From positions 1 to 48,598 of the forward strand of contig JAKOPT010000032.1 of the NCBI GenBank assembly GCA_029778715.1: 48,598 nt of DNA, in the 5' to 3' direction. The stretch is from Actinomycetes bacterium. Its GTDB lineage: Bacteria > Actinomycetota > Actinomycetes > Actinomycetales > Dermatophilaceae. Shown in pieces: positions 25,366 to 34,415 of the stretch. Position 1 is the stretch's first letter, and the number at the start of each line of letters is the position of its first letter. The notes below the pieces were generated by a model. The model made no database searches. It saw only the letters and a program-made list of their open reading frames with translations, and was not told where the DNA came from. The position numbers were made by a program, and so were the translations under genes.

Positions 25366-25452
25366 GGTGGCGTGTCCGAGCGGCCAAAGGAGCACGCCTC
25401 GAAAGCGTGTGTGGGGGCAACTCCACCGTGGGTTCGAATCCCACCGCCACCG
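25366..25452 (+). tRNA. tRNA-Ser(CGA)
   Basis: Acceptor stem GGTGGCG pairs with CGCCACC. The anticodon loop CTCGAAA gives anticodon CGA, reading UCG. There is a long variable arm (TGTGGGGGCAACTCCACC region) and a GGTTCGAATCC T-arm. CCA is not encoded. It stands 134 bases after tadA. Confidence 0.96.
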
Positions 25453-25464
25453 CTCATAGGGAAA

Positions 25465-25486
25465 CAGCCCCGCGGCAGCGGGGCTG
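25465..25486 (+). terminator. Terminator of tRNA-Ser(CGA)
   Basis: CAGCCCCGC and GCGGGGCTG form a perfect 9-bp stem around GGCA, followed by CTTCC. Confidence 0.85.
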
Positions 25487-25647
25487 CTTCCGTCCAGGGC
25501 GCTCTGCGAGTGTCGCGATCCCGGACTGTGGATGTCAGGATCGCCGTCACGCCTTGGTGGGGCGGTGGCTCTGGGTCCTCGTGACGAGTGCCCGCAACCC
25601 TCCGAAACCGCCCCGTGTTGACCGGCCTTCTTCGCTCCCCAGGCGCC

Positions 25648-25674
25648 TTGACTGCCTTGACTATGATCTACACT
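25648..25674 (+). promoter_or_regulatory. Promoter of the toxin-antitoxin operon
   Basis: TTGACT (25648-25653) and TACACT (25669-25674) stand six bases before the antitoxin ATG; the spacer is 15 bases. A second TTGACT overlaps at 25657. The direct repeat CCTTGACT could also serve as an autoregulatory operator. Confidence 0.45.
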
Positions 25675-25680
25675 TGGAGC

Positions 25681-26241
25681 ATGACGACTGTGACGGCCGC
25701 GCTGCCGGTGCGTATGCCGCGAGCCGGCGACGAGGGTCGCAACGCGACCTTCACGCGACTGGTGCGTGCCTTTGCGGAGGCGCTCACCGACGACGACCTC
25801 GACCGGCTCGCCGACGTCTCCCCTGAGGTGGTGGCGCACGCGATCGTCGATGCCCTTCCCGACGTCGACACGGGCGCACTCGAAGAGGCCCTCGGCCCGT
25901 TCTACGACACGGCCGGTCTGCGTCGACGCCTCAAGATCACCAGGCAAGCACTGGCGTCGCGGGTGGCGGCGGGTTCGTTGCTCGCGATTCCGGACGAGAC
26001 CGGGCGGCTGCTCTACCCGACATTCCAGTTCCGCGCCGGCACCGCCGAAGTGCTGCCAGGGGTTGGCGAGATCGTGCGGGCGGTGACCGAGGCGGGCGCG
26101 GACCATCTCACCTGCGCCATGTGGCTGACCGCGCTCGACCCGCGCCTGGGTCAACCCCCCATCGAGGGGCTGCGTCACGGCGGCGGTGACACCGTCCTGC
26201 GCAACCTCCGCGCCGACCTCGACCGCTGGTTCCATCAGTGA
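25681..26241 (+). CDS. Antitoxin of Xre/MbcA/ParS family
   Basis: 186 residues from the ATG at 25681. An N-terminal helical region (about 20-70) precedes the MbcA-like part: LRRRLKITRQALASRVAAGSLL (helix-turn-helix-like) and LLYPTFQFRAG, then a C-terminal domain with LTCAMWLTALDPRLGQPPIEGL, matching the DUF2384 pattern in which a W...P...G.P.E.L motif binds the toxin. It should neutralise the RES toxin and repress the operon. Its TGA overlaps the toxin GTG (GTGA). Confidence 0.85.
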   Translation: MTTVTAALPVRMPRAGDEGRNATFTRLVRAFAEALTDDDLDRLADVSPEVVAHAIVDALPDVDTGALEEALGPFYDTAGLRRRLKITRQALASRVAAGSLLAIPDETGRLLYPTFQFRAGTAEVLPGVGEIVRAVTEAGADHLTCAMWLTALDPRLGQPPIEGLRHGGGDTVLRNLRADLDRWFHQ

Positions 26242-26894
26242 TCCCCGGGCCACGGCCACGATCCGGGTCCGCGCTTGGGCCTGCCCCTGCCGATACCCGG
26301 CAGTGGCCCTCGGTGGCTTCCCGAGGCACCTGGGTGCGGGCGCACGCGATCGGTCTTGGCCCCTGGTGGTTCGCCACCGCTCACCCCAGCGACCGGGAAT
26401 CAGGCGGCCGCTTCGATCTCGATAGCCCCGAGGGGACGTGCTACGTCGCGCGCACCGTCGAGACGGCCGTCCGCGAAAAGGTCGGTCACCTGGGCCTGAG
26501 CCATCGGAACCTGCCCGCGGCCCTCCTCGACACGATCGCGGTGGCGCAGCTGTCGCCGCGCCACCGGCCCGACCGCGGACCCAACGTTCACCTCTTCCAC
26601 GAGGATGCGGTCGGGTTGGTGACCCGCGAGACCTCGACCGATGACTCCTACGCCCGCAGCCAGGAGTGGGCCAGAGCGTTCCGCAGGGATGGGTGGGCCG
26701 GCATCCGCTACCTGCCGCGTTTCGATCCGTCGCCGAACGGCGTCGCCGAGGCTTGGTTCGGACCCATGGGCGCCCACTCATTGCCCGCCACGCCGGTGCA
26801 GGACTGGCGTGCGCGCCTCCCGAACCGCCCGGTCCGCCACCTGTCGTCGCGGCACGTGCGGGTCATCGACCCGGCGGCGGGCGGCATACCGTAG
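26238..26894 (+). CDS. RES-domain toxin (NAD+ phosphorylase/glycohydrolase)
   Basis: 218 residues from a GTG overlapping the antitoxin stop. The RES motif residues are visible: Arg34 (WVRAHA), G57-R58-F59 (SGGRFDLDSPEGTCYVA), Tyr69, Glu80 (ETAVREKVG) and Ser141 (YARSQEWARAF), with GIRYLPRFDP downstream. Family members degrade NAD+ to arrest or kill the cell unless bound by an Xre/MbcA antitoxin. The pair lies downstream of tRNA-Ser(CGA). The last codons include ATA within an octamer copy at 26883. Confidence 0.87.
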   Translation: MIPGPRPRSGSALGPAPADTRQWPSVASRGTWVRAHAIGLGPWWFATAHPSDRESGGRFDLDSPEGTCYVARTVETAVREKVGHLGLSHRNLPAALLDTIAVAQLSPRHRPDRGPNVHLFHEDAVGLVTRETSTDDSYARSQEWARAFRRDGWAGIRYLPRFDPSPNGVAEAWFGPMGAHSLPATPVQDWRARLPNRPVRHLSSRHVRVIDPAAGGIP

Positions 26895-26928
26895 CGATCA
26901 CCTGGGGCGCAAGCGACCCCGGATGCCG

Positions 26929-27762
26929 TCAGCGCCAGAAGGGGCGCAACGAGGCCACCGCGGACAGGGCGGTCGCGGCCTCGCCGACGAGCGCCGCCTC
27001 GTCGATGACAGGCACCTCCGCGCCCACGGACTTGAGAATGAGGCCCCGGGTGTGGGCGTCGTTGAGTAGCCCCAACGCATCCTGCAACCCGCCTACGACA
27101 CCCGCGAACTCCACCGGATAGCCCCCCGCCGCGGGATAGAGCCCGGCGAAAAACTGGGCGCCGTAGCGCAACTTCTTGGCCTGGATCCGCACCCGGTGCC
27201 GATCGCTCGGGCTCAACTCGGCCAGCCGCCCCACCCGGCGCACCACCCGCTGCCACCGTCGTTCGAGCGCCTCGGTCGCGGTGTCGACGGCCGGGGGATC
27301 GGGGTCGAGCCCCCAGGGGGCGTGGGCGCGGAACCGGTCGACGAGCGCCCACGCGTCGGCCCACCGCTGCGACCCCAACACCTCGATGACGTCGTCGTAT
27401 GCCGCCTCGCGCCGCTCGCGCAGCACCGCCCGCTGGGCCTCACTGAGGCAGTCGCTGACGTCGTCGGCGAGGAACACGTCGAGGTCACGAGCCTCCCCCA
27501 GCGGCAGGGCCAACTCGCGGATCTCGTCATTGAGCCAGCCCACTTGCGGGTCGTCGATGACCCGCAGGAACAGGGACAGGGCTGACCGGAACCGGCGAAT
27601 CCCCACCCGGGTCTGGTGCAGCGACTCCATCGCCCGCTCGTCGATGACATCGGGCACATTGAGGCGCCAATGGGTGATGCACTCGCTCGTGATGGCGAGG
27701 AACGCAGCACTCGTCCGTGCCCCAGGGTCGAGGTCGACCGGGGCCGCCTTGCGCACCGTCAT
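26929..27762 (-). CDS. CHAD domain protein
   Basis: 277 residues from the ATG at 27762, which overlaps the stop of the LytR_C gene (ATGA). CHAD is an all-helical domain with conserved basic residues that binds polyphosphate. The signatures are LHQTRVGIRRFRSALSLF, LGEARDLDVFLAD and HRVRIQAKKLRYGAQFF. No CYTH domain is present, although the two are often fused. It may bind polyphosphate granules (family knowledge). Confidence 0.9.
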   Translation of the reverse strand: MTVRKAAPVDLDPGARTSAAFLAITSECITHWRLNVPDVIDERAMESLHQTRVGIRRFRSALSLFLRVIDDPQVGWLNDEIRELALPLGEARDLDVFLADDVSDCLSEAQRAVLRERREAAYDDVIEVLGSQRWADAWALVDRFRAHAPWGLDPDPPAVDTATEALERRWQRVVRRVGRLAELSPSDRHRVRIQAKKLRYGAQFFAGLYPAAGGYPVEFAGVVGGLQDALGLLNDAHTRGLILKSVGAEVPVIDEAALVGEAATALSAVASLRPFWR

Positions 27763-28430
27763 GACTTCGACGGGGATGGCGTCGGTGAGCCAGCAACTGG
27801 AGCGGGACACGCGGGCAACCCCGCCGATGCGCTGGGGAGCGGCGTCAGGTTGACGAACCCCTGGCCGAGAGCCACGTCGACGGTGGCGTCCTTGCGGTCA
27901 TCGGGCGCCTGGATCGCGCCGGTCCCCACCGAGGTGGCGACGAGCGCGGCATACACCTTGCCCTGCGGCCCGAAGCGGATCTCGGCAGGCCCGGTGATCG
28001 TCTTCTTGAGCGGATCGTTGGAGACCTTGGCGACCTTGTAGCCCTGTGCCGTGAACTCCTTCGCCGTCGAAGCCGCCAACCCCGCCCGTGACGTCGCGTT
28101 GTAGACGTTGAGGGTCACCTTGGCCGGCGACACCGCCGCCTGATCGGCGGGCACACACGTCGGTGCCGGGGTCGCCGACCCCGTCGACCCCCGCGAGTAG
28201 ATGAAGGCCCATCCCAACCCGATCGCGAGGATGCCCAGCAGCACCCCAACGGTGATGAGCGCCTTGCGTTTGCGCTGGCGCGCTTGTTGGACCGCGGCGC
28301 CTTCGACTTCGTCGTAGTCGTCGTAGTCGTACTCGCCGTCGTCGTAGTCGGGCTCGTCGTAGGCCGGGTCCTCGTATGCCGCCTCGTTACCCTCGTGGTC
28401 GAGGTGCCGGTCTCGCTCGTTGCTGCTCAT
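27759..28430 (-). CDS. LytR C-terminal domain membrane protein
   Basis: 223 residues from the ATG at 28430. An acidic Tyr/Asp-rich cytoplasmic segment (repeats such as YDEPDYDDGEYDYDDYDE) precedes one membrane helix (about 56-77) and an extracellular LytR_C domain (VTLNVYNATSRAGLAASTAKEFTAQGY), ending in a Pro/Ser tail. It resembles actinobacterial envelope-integrity proteins with a lone LytR_C. Start and stop overlap both neighbours (ATGA twice), so it belongs to a three-gene coupled operon. Confidence 0.88.
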   Translation of the reverse strand: MSSNERDRHLDHEGNEAAYEDPAYDEPDYDDGEYDYDDYDEVEGAAVQQARQRKRKALITVGVLLGILAIGLGWAFIYSRGSTGSATPAPTCVPADQAAVSPAKVTLNVYNATSRAGLAASTAKEFTAQGYKVAKVSNDPLKKTITGPAEIRFGPQGKVYAALVATSVGTGAIQAPDDRKDATVDVALGQGFVNLTPLPSASAGLPACPAPVAGSPTPSPSKS

Positions 28431-28720
28431 GACAGGATCAACACCCGCGCGTGGAGGGTGGGCCGCTGGTGGAGCGCCGCTCGGAGGGCCCGGTGGAGAC
28501 CGTCTTCGAGGTAGAGGTCGCCGCGCCATTCGACGACGTGGGCGAACAGATCGCCGTAAAAGGTCGAGTCCTCGGAGAGGAGCATCTGCAGGTCGAGGGT
28601 GCGTTTGGTCGTGATCAGGTCATCGAGCCGGACCAGGCGTGGCGGCACATCGGTCCACTGGCGGGCGGTCAGCCCGTGGTCCGGATAGGGGCGCGAGTCA
28701 CCCACGGCCTTGAAGATCAC
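28427..28720 (-). CDS. Conserved actinobacterial hypothetical protein
   Basis: About 97 residues. The C-terminal part (LRDLITTKRTLDLQ-like sequence, then VVEWRGDLYLEDGLHRALRA) looks like a small conserved actinobacterial family; I cannot name its function. Start choice is open: the GTG at 28720 fits a TACAGT -10 seven bases upstream; GTG 28729 and ATG 28747 are alternatives. It is the first gene of the operon with LytR_C and CHAD genes and divergent from the HerA-like ATPase. Confidence 0.7.
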   Translation of the reverse strand: MIFKAVGDSRPYPDHGLTARQWTDVPPRLVRLDDLITTKRTLDLQMLLSEDSTFYGDLFAHVVEWRGDLYLEDGLHRALRAALHQRPTLHARVLILS

Positions 28721-28743
28721 GACTGCCACTGTAGTGGGCCGAT

Positions 28744-28749
28744 ACATTG
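28744..28749 (+). promoter_or_regulatory. Leaderless -10 element of HerA-like gene
   Basis: TACATT lies exactly six bases before the GTG at 28756. A small palindrome CCACT-GT-AGTGG (28726-28737) next to it is shared with the divergent promoter. Confidence 0.45.
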
Positions 28750-28755
28750 GTGGCC

Positions 28756-30369
28756 GTGACCGACGCCACCACATCTGCCGCTGCCTCGCCCGCAGCTCCG
28801 CTGCCGCACCAGATCGCCGAAATTGCCGCCGGATACGCCTTCACCGGCCCCGCGCTGGAGTTCGGGGCCGCAGTGCTCGACGGTGCGGCATACCCGCAAG
28901 CCCTAGTGAAGATCCCGCTTGCCGTGATGAACCGCCACGGCCTGGTCGCCGGCGCCACCGGCACCGGGAAGACCAAGACCCTCCAACTCATGGCCGAGCA
29001 ACTCGTCGAGGACGGCGTCCCCGTGTTCCTCGCCGACGTCAAGGGGGACCTGTCCGGGATCGCGAGCCCCGGCATACCCAACGACAAGATCACCGCCCGG
29101 GCACGCGACATCGGCATGGAATGGCAGGCCAAGGGGTACGCCACCGAGTTCTACTCCCTCGGCGGTCAGGGCAAGGGCATCCCGGTGCGGGCGGCCGTGT
29201 CGTCCTTCGGGCCGACGCTGCTCGCCAAGGTGTTGGGGCTCAACGCGACCCAGGAGTCGAGCCTGGGGTTGGTGTTCCACTACGCCGACACCAAACAACT
29301 GTGGCTCGACGACATCAAGGACCTGCGCGCCGTCGTCCAACACCTGACGAGCGACGAGGGCAAGGCCGACCTCAAGGATCTTGGCGGGCTGTCCGCCGCG
29401 ACCGCGGGTGTCATCCTGCGCGAACTCGTCAACTTCTCGGCCCAAGGCGCCGACGTGTTCTTCGGGTTGCCCGAGTTCGACACCGCCGACCTGCTCCGGC
29501 AGACCGCGGACGGCAAGGGCCTCATCTCGATGCTCGAACTGCCCGCTGTCCAGGACCGGCCGCAGTTGTTCTCGACGTTCCTCATGTGGCTGCTCGCTGA
29601 CCTCTACCACGACCTGCCCGAGGTGGGGGACCTCGACAAGCCGAAGCTGGTCTTCTTCTTCGACGAGGCGCACCTGCTCTTCCACGACGCGAGCAAGGCC
29701 TTCCTCGACCAGATCCAGCAGACCGTCCGGCTCATCCGGTCCAAGGGCGTCGGCATCTTCTTCGTCACCCAGACCCCCAAGGACGTGCCCGCCGACGTCC
29801 TCGCCCAGTTGGGCAACCGGGTCCAGCACGCCCTGCGCGCCTTCACCCCCGACGACGCCAAGGCTCTCAAGGCAACCGTGTCGACCTACCCGACATCGGG
29901 ATACGACCTCCAGGCGCTGCTCACCCAGTTGGGCATCGGCGAGGCCGTCATCACGGTGCTGTCCGAGCGGGGCGCACCGACGCCGGTCGCGTGGACGCGG
30001 ATGCGGGCGCCGCAGTCGCTCATGGCGCCGGCCCCCGACGGGCTCATCGATGCCACCGTCGCCTCGTCGTCGGCGGCGGCCAAGTATGCCGCGGCCTTCG
30101 ACCGGCAGTCGGCCTACGAAATGCTGACGGCCCAGGCGCAGGCCACCGCTGCGGCCGCCCAACAGGCCCAGGAGCAGGCTCAGCAAGCCCCGGCACCGGC
30201 GCCTGCGGGCGAGCCGCCGGCTCCGCGGGGTCGCCCGGCCCGTGAGGAGCCGGGCATGTTCGAGCAGGTGCTGAGCAACCCGGCGGTGCGCTCGATGATG
30301 CGCTCGGCGGGGTCTGCGCTGGGCCGCGAGATCACCCGCTCGATCTTCGGCACCGCTCGCCGCCGCTGA
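28756..30369 (+). CDS. HerA-like ATPase (DUF853/YjgR family)
   Basis: About 537 residues. Walker A is GATGTGKTKT near residue 70; Walker B is KLVFFFDEAHLLF; a sensor-like stretch is IFFVTQTPKDVP. The family is related to HerA/FtsK-like DNA translocases; its cellular role is unsettled. The C-terminus has an Ala/Gln-rich segment (QAQATAAAAQQAQEQAQQAP) and a conserved RSMMRSAGSALGREITRSIFG end. TTG 28747 and GTG 28750 are other possible starts. Confidence 0.9.
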   Translation: MTDATTSAAASPAAPLPHQIAEIAAGYAFTGPALEFGAAVLDGAAYPQALVKIPLAVMNRHGLVAGATGTGKTKTLQLMAEQLVEDGVPVFLADVKGDLSGIASPGIPNDKITARARDIGMEWQAKGYATEFYSLGGQGKGIPVRAAVSSFGPTLLAKVLGLNATQESSLGLVFHYADTKQLWLDDIKDLRAVVQHLTSDEGKADLKDLGGLSAATAGVILRELVNFSAQGADVFFGLPEFDTADLLRQTADGKGLISMLELPAVQDRPQLFSTFLMWLLADLYHDLPEVGDLDKPKLVFFFDEAHLLFHDASKAFLDQIQQTVRLIRSKGVGIFFVTQTPKDVPADVLAQLGNRVQHALRAFTPDDAKALKATVSTYPTSGYDLQALLTQLGIGEAVITVLSERGAPTPVAWTRMRAPQSLMAPAPDGLIDATVASSSAAAKYAAAFDRQSAYEMLTAQAQATAAAAQQAQEQAQQAPAPAPAGEPPAPRGRPAREEPGMFEQVLSNPAVRSMMRSAGSALGREITRSIFGTARRR

Positions 30370-30436
30370 GAGCGAGGCCGACGCGGACCCCGTGCGGTGG
30401 GAGCGCCTCGGCCGGCGCTCGGCGCTGCCGCCACGC

Positions 30437-31357
30437 TCACTGCAGCACCAGGGCAATCAGGGCAATGACGGGGACCGAGCCGATCGTCGTGATCAGGATC
30501 GTGTCGCGCGCCAGCGTCGGGGCTCGGTCGTAGCGCGAAGCATGGACGAAGACGTTCTGGGCGGTCGGCAGCGCCGAGCACACGACGACAGCCAGCAGGG
30601 CATGACCCTGCACACCGAGCACTAGGTCGGCGACGGCCCAGACGACGAGGGGCTGGACCACGAGTTTGAGGCCCGAGGTGAGGGCGAGTTCGGCGCGGTT
30701 CTCGCCACCGATGCCCGGGCCCAGCCGCAGGGCAATGCCGTAAGCGAGGAGCATCCCCGGCACGGCGAGGGACGCGACGAGGTCAACCGGGCGGGCGACG
30801 AGCGTCGGGAGCGTCCAGCCGGTCACCGAGAGCAAGAGTCCAACCAATGTGCCGATGGTCATCGGGTTCGTCAGCGGCCGCACGACGATGTCGCGCGCTC
30901 GGGGCGCGTGACCCCCGCGGTCGGCGTCGAGCAGCGCCAAGGCGAACGGCTGCAGGACGAGGAGTTGGAGCAGCAGGGTGGGCGCGACGAACGATGCGTT
31001 GCCCAAGACGTAGACGGCGACCGGGATGCCGAGGTTGCCGGCGTTGACGTAGGCGCTCGACAAGGCCCCGATGACCGTGTGCCCCACGCCGTGGCGCCAG
31101 CCCAACCGGGCCGACGCGGCATACACCACGACGGGGACGGCGACCCCGCACGCCGTGGCGATCAGGTTGCCGGACAGCACGTCCCGCACATCGGCGTGCG
31201 CGATCGTCGTGAGCAGCAGGGCCGGGGAGGCGACGAAGAACGCCACCGTGTTGAGCAGGCACTGCGCCGACAGGTCGACCAGGCCGATGTGCGCGATGAA
31301 CGCCCCGACGGCGATGACGATGCCGATCGTCGTGAAGCCTTCGAGGACGTGGAGCAC
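30437..31357 (-). CDS. Auxin efflux carrier (AEC) family transporter
   Basis: 306 residues with about ten hydrophobic segments and the AEC bipartite arrangement. Recognisable parts are IGALSSAYVNAGNLGIPVAVYVLG (with the conserved N-x-G-x-P) and CSALPTAQNVFVHASRY (the second half's crossing helix). Members export or import carboxylates such as malate. It lies 42 bases after the CoA synthetase on the same strand, so a short-chain organic acid substrate is plausible (inference). A 67-base convergent gap with a GC-rich imperfect hairpin separates it from the HerA-like gene. Confidence 0.88.
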   Translation of the reverse strand: MLHVLEGFTTIGIVIAVGAFIAHIGLVDLSAQCLLNTVAFFVASPALLLTTIAHADVRDVLSGNLIATACGVAVPVVVYAASARLGWRHGVGHTVIGALSSAYVNAGNLGIPVAVYVLGNASFVAPTLLLQLLVLQPFALALLDADRGGHAPRARDIVVRPLTNPMTIGTLVGLLLSVTGWTLPTLVARPVDLVASLAVPGMLLAYGIALRLGPGIGGENRAELALTSGLKLVVQPLVVWAVADLVLGVQGHALLAVVVCSALPTAQNVFVHASRYDRAPTLARDTILITTIGSVPVIALIALVLQ

Positions 31358-31399
31358 GCCTCGATCATGCCGTGCCGGCGACCGACGCCCGCAGGGGTC

Positions 31400-33289
31400 T
31401 CACTCCGGGCGCAGCACCCCTTGGAGCGCGTCGAGCACCGAGACGTCCTCGATCGTGCCGGGCACCGAGGGCACCTTGCCGTCGGCCATCTCCCGCATGG
31501 TCTTGCGCAGGATCTTGCCCGAGCGGGTCTTGGGCAGGGCGGCGACGATGTCGACCTGGCGCAGGCTGGCGACCGCGCCCACCTCGTCGCGGACCCGCTG
31601 GATCAACTCGCGGCGGATGCGCTCGCCCTGCGTTTCGGCGTCAACGCCGGCCTTGAGGACCACGAGCCCGCGAGGCACCTGACCCTTGAAGTCGTCGGCG
31701 ACGCCGATGACGGCGCACTCGGCGACATCGTGGTGACCGGCCAACGCGGCCTCGATCGACCCGGTGGAGAGGCGGTGGCCGGCGACGTTGAGGACGTCGT
31801 CGGTGCGGCCCATGACGTAGACGTAGCCGTCGGCGTCGATGAGCCCGCCGTCACCGGTGAGGTAGTAGCCGTCGTAAACCGAGAGATAACTGGCGACGTA
31901 GCGGTCGTCGTCCTGCCACAGGGTCGGCAGGGTCCCGGGCGGGAGCGGGAGTTTGATGGCGATCGCGCCCTCGACGCCGGCGGGCACCTGGGCGCCCATT
32001 TCGTCGAGGACCTGGACGTTGTAACCCGGCACGCTCACCGATGGCGACCCGGGCTTGATCGGCATCGGGTCCAGGCCGCGCAGGTTGGCGGCAATCGGCC
32101 AGCCGGTCTCCGTCTGCCACCAGTTGTCGACGATCGGGATGCCGAGTATTTCGCTGGCCCACTCGTAGGTGTCGGGGTCGAGGCGCTCCCCGGCGAGGAA
32201 CACCGTTTCCAGCCCGGACAGGTCGTGCCCGGCGCGCAGGACGGCGTCCGGGTCTTCCTTCTTGATGGCCCGGTATGCCGTGGGCGCGGTGAACATCGCC
32301 TTCGCGCCGTAGGTGCCGATGATCCGCCAGAAGGCGCTCGCATCGGGAGTGCCGACCGGTTTGCCTTCGTAGACGATCGTCGTGGCGCCGACGAGCAACG
32401 GGGCGTAGACGATGTAGGAGTGGCCGACGACCCAGCCCACGTCGGACGCGGTGAACCACACATCACCTGGCCCGATGCCGTAAATGTTGCTCATCGACCA
32501 CGTCAACGCGACCGCGTGGCCGCCGTTGTCACGGACGATGCCCTTGGGGCGCCCGGTCGTGCCCGAGGTGTAGAGGATGTAGAGCGGGTCGGTCGCGGCG
32601 ACCTCGACACAGTCGGCGGGCTCGGCGGTGGCCATGATCTCGACCCAGTCGACATCGCACGGGCCCATCTCGGCCTCGACCTGGGGGCGCTGCAAGATGA
32701 TGCACCGCTCCGGCTTGTGGCTGCTGCGCTCGATGGCGCCGTCGAGGAACGGCTTGTAGGGGATGACCCGGCTCGGCTCGATGCCGCAACTCGCGCTCAC
32801 GATGACCTTGGGCGTAGCATCCTCGATCCGAGCCGCCAACTCGGCGGGCGCGAACCCGCCGAAGACCACCGAGTGGATCGCACCGAGCCGCGCGCAGGCG
32901 AGCATGGTGATGACCGCCTCGGGAATCATGGGCATGTAAACGACGACTCGGTCCCCCTTGCCGACGCCCAACGAGCGCAACGCCCCGGCGCACCGGGCCA
33001 CCTCGGCGAGCAGCGCGGCATACGTATAACTGCTGGTCACCCCGGTGACCGGTGAGTCGTAGTAGAGGGCCACTTGGTCGCCGCGGCCGTCGCGCACATG
33101 CCGGTCGAGCGCATTGAAGCAGGTATTGAGGGTGCCGCCGGTGAACCAGCGATAGAACGGCGGGCGCGAGTCGTCGAGAACGACCGGGGGCGGAGTCATC
33201 CACTCGATCCCTGTCGCCGCCGCGCCCCAGAACGCGTTCGGGTCGCTGATGGATTGCTCGTATGCCGCCGCGTAGGCCCCGTCTGTCAT
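31400..33289 (-). CDS. Propionyl/acetyl-CoA synthetase (AMP-forming)
   Basis: 629 residues. It shows the ACS N-terminal domain, the AMP-binding loop YILYTSGTTGRPKG, WWQTETGWPI (the adenylate-site motif of acetyl- and propionyl-CoA synthetases), YYLTGDGG and the C-terminal catalytic lysine in RSGKILRK. It activates a short acyl acid with ATP and CoA. The sequence looks closer to PrpE-type enzymes than to AcsA, but substrate choice is not certain. ATG 33289 is chosen; ATG 33298 gives three extra residues. Confidence 0.93.
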   Translation of the reverse strand: MTDGAYAAAYEQSISDPNAFWGAAATGIEWMTPPPVVLDDSRPPFYRWFTGGTLNTCFNALDRHVRDGRGDQVALYYDSPVTGVTSSYTYAALLAEVARCAGALRSLGVGKGDRVVVYMPMIPEAVITMLACARLGAIHSVVFGGFAPAELAARIEDATPKVIVSASCGIEPSRVIPYKPFLDGAIERSSHKPERCIILQRPQVEAEMGPCDVDWVEIMATAEPADCVEVAATDPLYILYTSGTTGRPKGIVRDNGGHAVALTWSMSNIYGIGPGDVWFTASDVGWVVGHSYIVYAPLLVGATTIVYEGKPVGTPDASAFWRIIGTYGAKAMFTAPTAYRAIKKEDPDAVLRAGHDLSGLETVFLAGERLDPDTYEWASEILGIPIVDNWWQTETGWPIAANLRGLDPMPIKPGSPSVSVPGYNVQVLDEMGAQVPAGVEGAIAIKLPLPPGTLPTLWQDDDRYVASYLSVYDGYYLTGDGGLIDADGYVYVMGRTDDVLNVAGHRLSTGSIEAALAGHHDVAECAVIGVADDFKGQVPRGLVVLKAGVDAETQGERIRRELIQRVRDEVGAVASLRQVDIVAALPKTRSGKILRKTMREMADGKVPSVPGTIEDVSVLDALQGVLRPE

Positions 33290-33564
33290 GCCCCCCATGG
33301 TGGCGTGCGGGTCTGACAGCGCGCCATCGGGGGTGCGATGAGCGCTCCGTATGCCGCGCCGAGCGGGCAGGCGGGGTGGTGGTCGCCACCATCTGCGCCG
33401 TTGATGGTGGGGACGACGGAAATGGATCCAACGGGTGAGCACGGATCGGGTTCGCCGGGGATGCCACGAGGGGGCCGCACGCGGGGTCCCGGTGGCGCCG
33501 GCCGGGTGCCGAGTGCCCCATCGGCGGACCGCGACCACAGCGGCGGGGGCTACAGTCCCGGCCC

Positions 33565-34296
33565 ATGACGGGCGTCGTGACGGGGCAAGGTGTCGATGGC
33601 GGGGTATGGGGAGCGCTGTGGTCGCGGCTGGCGCCAACCGGGCCGCCGCAGGTGGCGGGTCGTGAGGTGCTCGTCGTGGGCGTTGCTGTTGTCGTCGTCG
33701 TGTTCGTGCCCGTCGCCTGGCGGCTGGTCCGGGTGGGGGTGACGCTTGTCCACGAGTTGGGTCACGCGTTTGTCGGGGTCGCATGTGGGCGCCGATTCAC
33801 CGGGTTTGTGCTGCGCAGCGACATGTCCGGGCATGCGGTGACGGTGGGTCGGGCTCGGGGGTTCGGCCGGGTCGCGACGACGTGGGCGGGGTACCCGATG
33901 CCGGGCCTGGTCGCGGCGTTGTTGGCGTGGGTGGCCGGCACCGGGTATGCCGCGCTCGCGGTGGCGGTCGCGCTCGTCCTGTTGGTCGTGGCGTTGCCGC
34001 GGGTGCGTTCGGGCCTGACGTTCGTGGTCGTCGCTCTCGTCGGTGCGGGGCTGGCGGCCTTGTGGTGGTGGCGGGTCGACCGAGTGCAGGCGCAGGTGCT
34101 CCTGGGCGTTGCTGGGGTGCTGCTCGTGGGCGGTTGGCGGCATCTCGGGGCGGTCCTCGCCGCGGGGAGCGGGCCGGGAAGTGACCCCGGCGCGCTCCGG
34201 CAACTGACCGGCATACCGGCCCTGGTGTGGAACGCGACCTTCGCGATGGTGCTCGGCGGTGCTACCTGGGTGCTGTGGCGAGTATTGATTGGGTGA
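33565..34296 (+). CDS. M50-like membrane metalloprotease
   Basis: 243 residues with about five membrane helices. The zinc motif HELGH (His63, Glu64, His67) lies within the helix RVGVTLVHELGHAFVGV, as in site-2-type M50B peptidases. The second metal motif is less clear. A TACAGT hexamer eight bases before the ATG suggests a near-leaderless transcript. It stands alone next to tRNA-Ser(GGA). Target unknown; the family may process membrane proteins. Confidence 0.82.
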   Translation: MTGVVTGQGVDGGVWGALWSRLAPTGPPQVAGREVLVVGVAVVVVVFVPVAWRLVRVGVTLVHELGHAFVGVACGRRFTGFVLRSDMSGHAVTVGRARGFGRVATTWAGYPMPGLVAALLAWVAGTGYAALAVAVALVLLVVALPRVRSGLTFVVVALVGAGLAALWWWRVDRVQAQVLLGVAGVLLVGGWRHLGAVLAAGSGPGSDPGALRQLTGIPALVWNATFAMVLGGATWVLWRVLIG

Positions 34297-34381
34297 CCGC
34301 GGGGACCCGGTGTCGCGCGCGCTGCTCCTTCGTCGCCGCGCCCGCTCCACCTCCCTGCACCACCCACCTCCACCACAGCGA

Positions 34382-34407
34382 AACGGCCCCGCTGACGCGG
34401 AGCCGTT
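34382..34407 (-). terminator. Terminator of tRNA-Ser(GGA)
   Basis: AACGGCCCCGC (34382-34392) pairs with GCGGAGCCGTT (34397-34407) with one mismatch, around TGAC. It lies just past the tRNA 3' end on the minus strand. Confidence 0.75.
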
Positions 34408-34415
34408 CGCTTGGG

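Noticed and set aside
30908..33055. A 715-residue plus-strand frame opposite the AEC transporter and CoA synthetase
   Set aside because: It spans two recognised minus-strand genes and looks like a complement of them.
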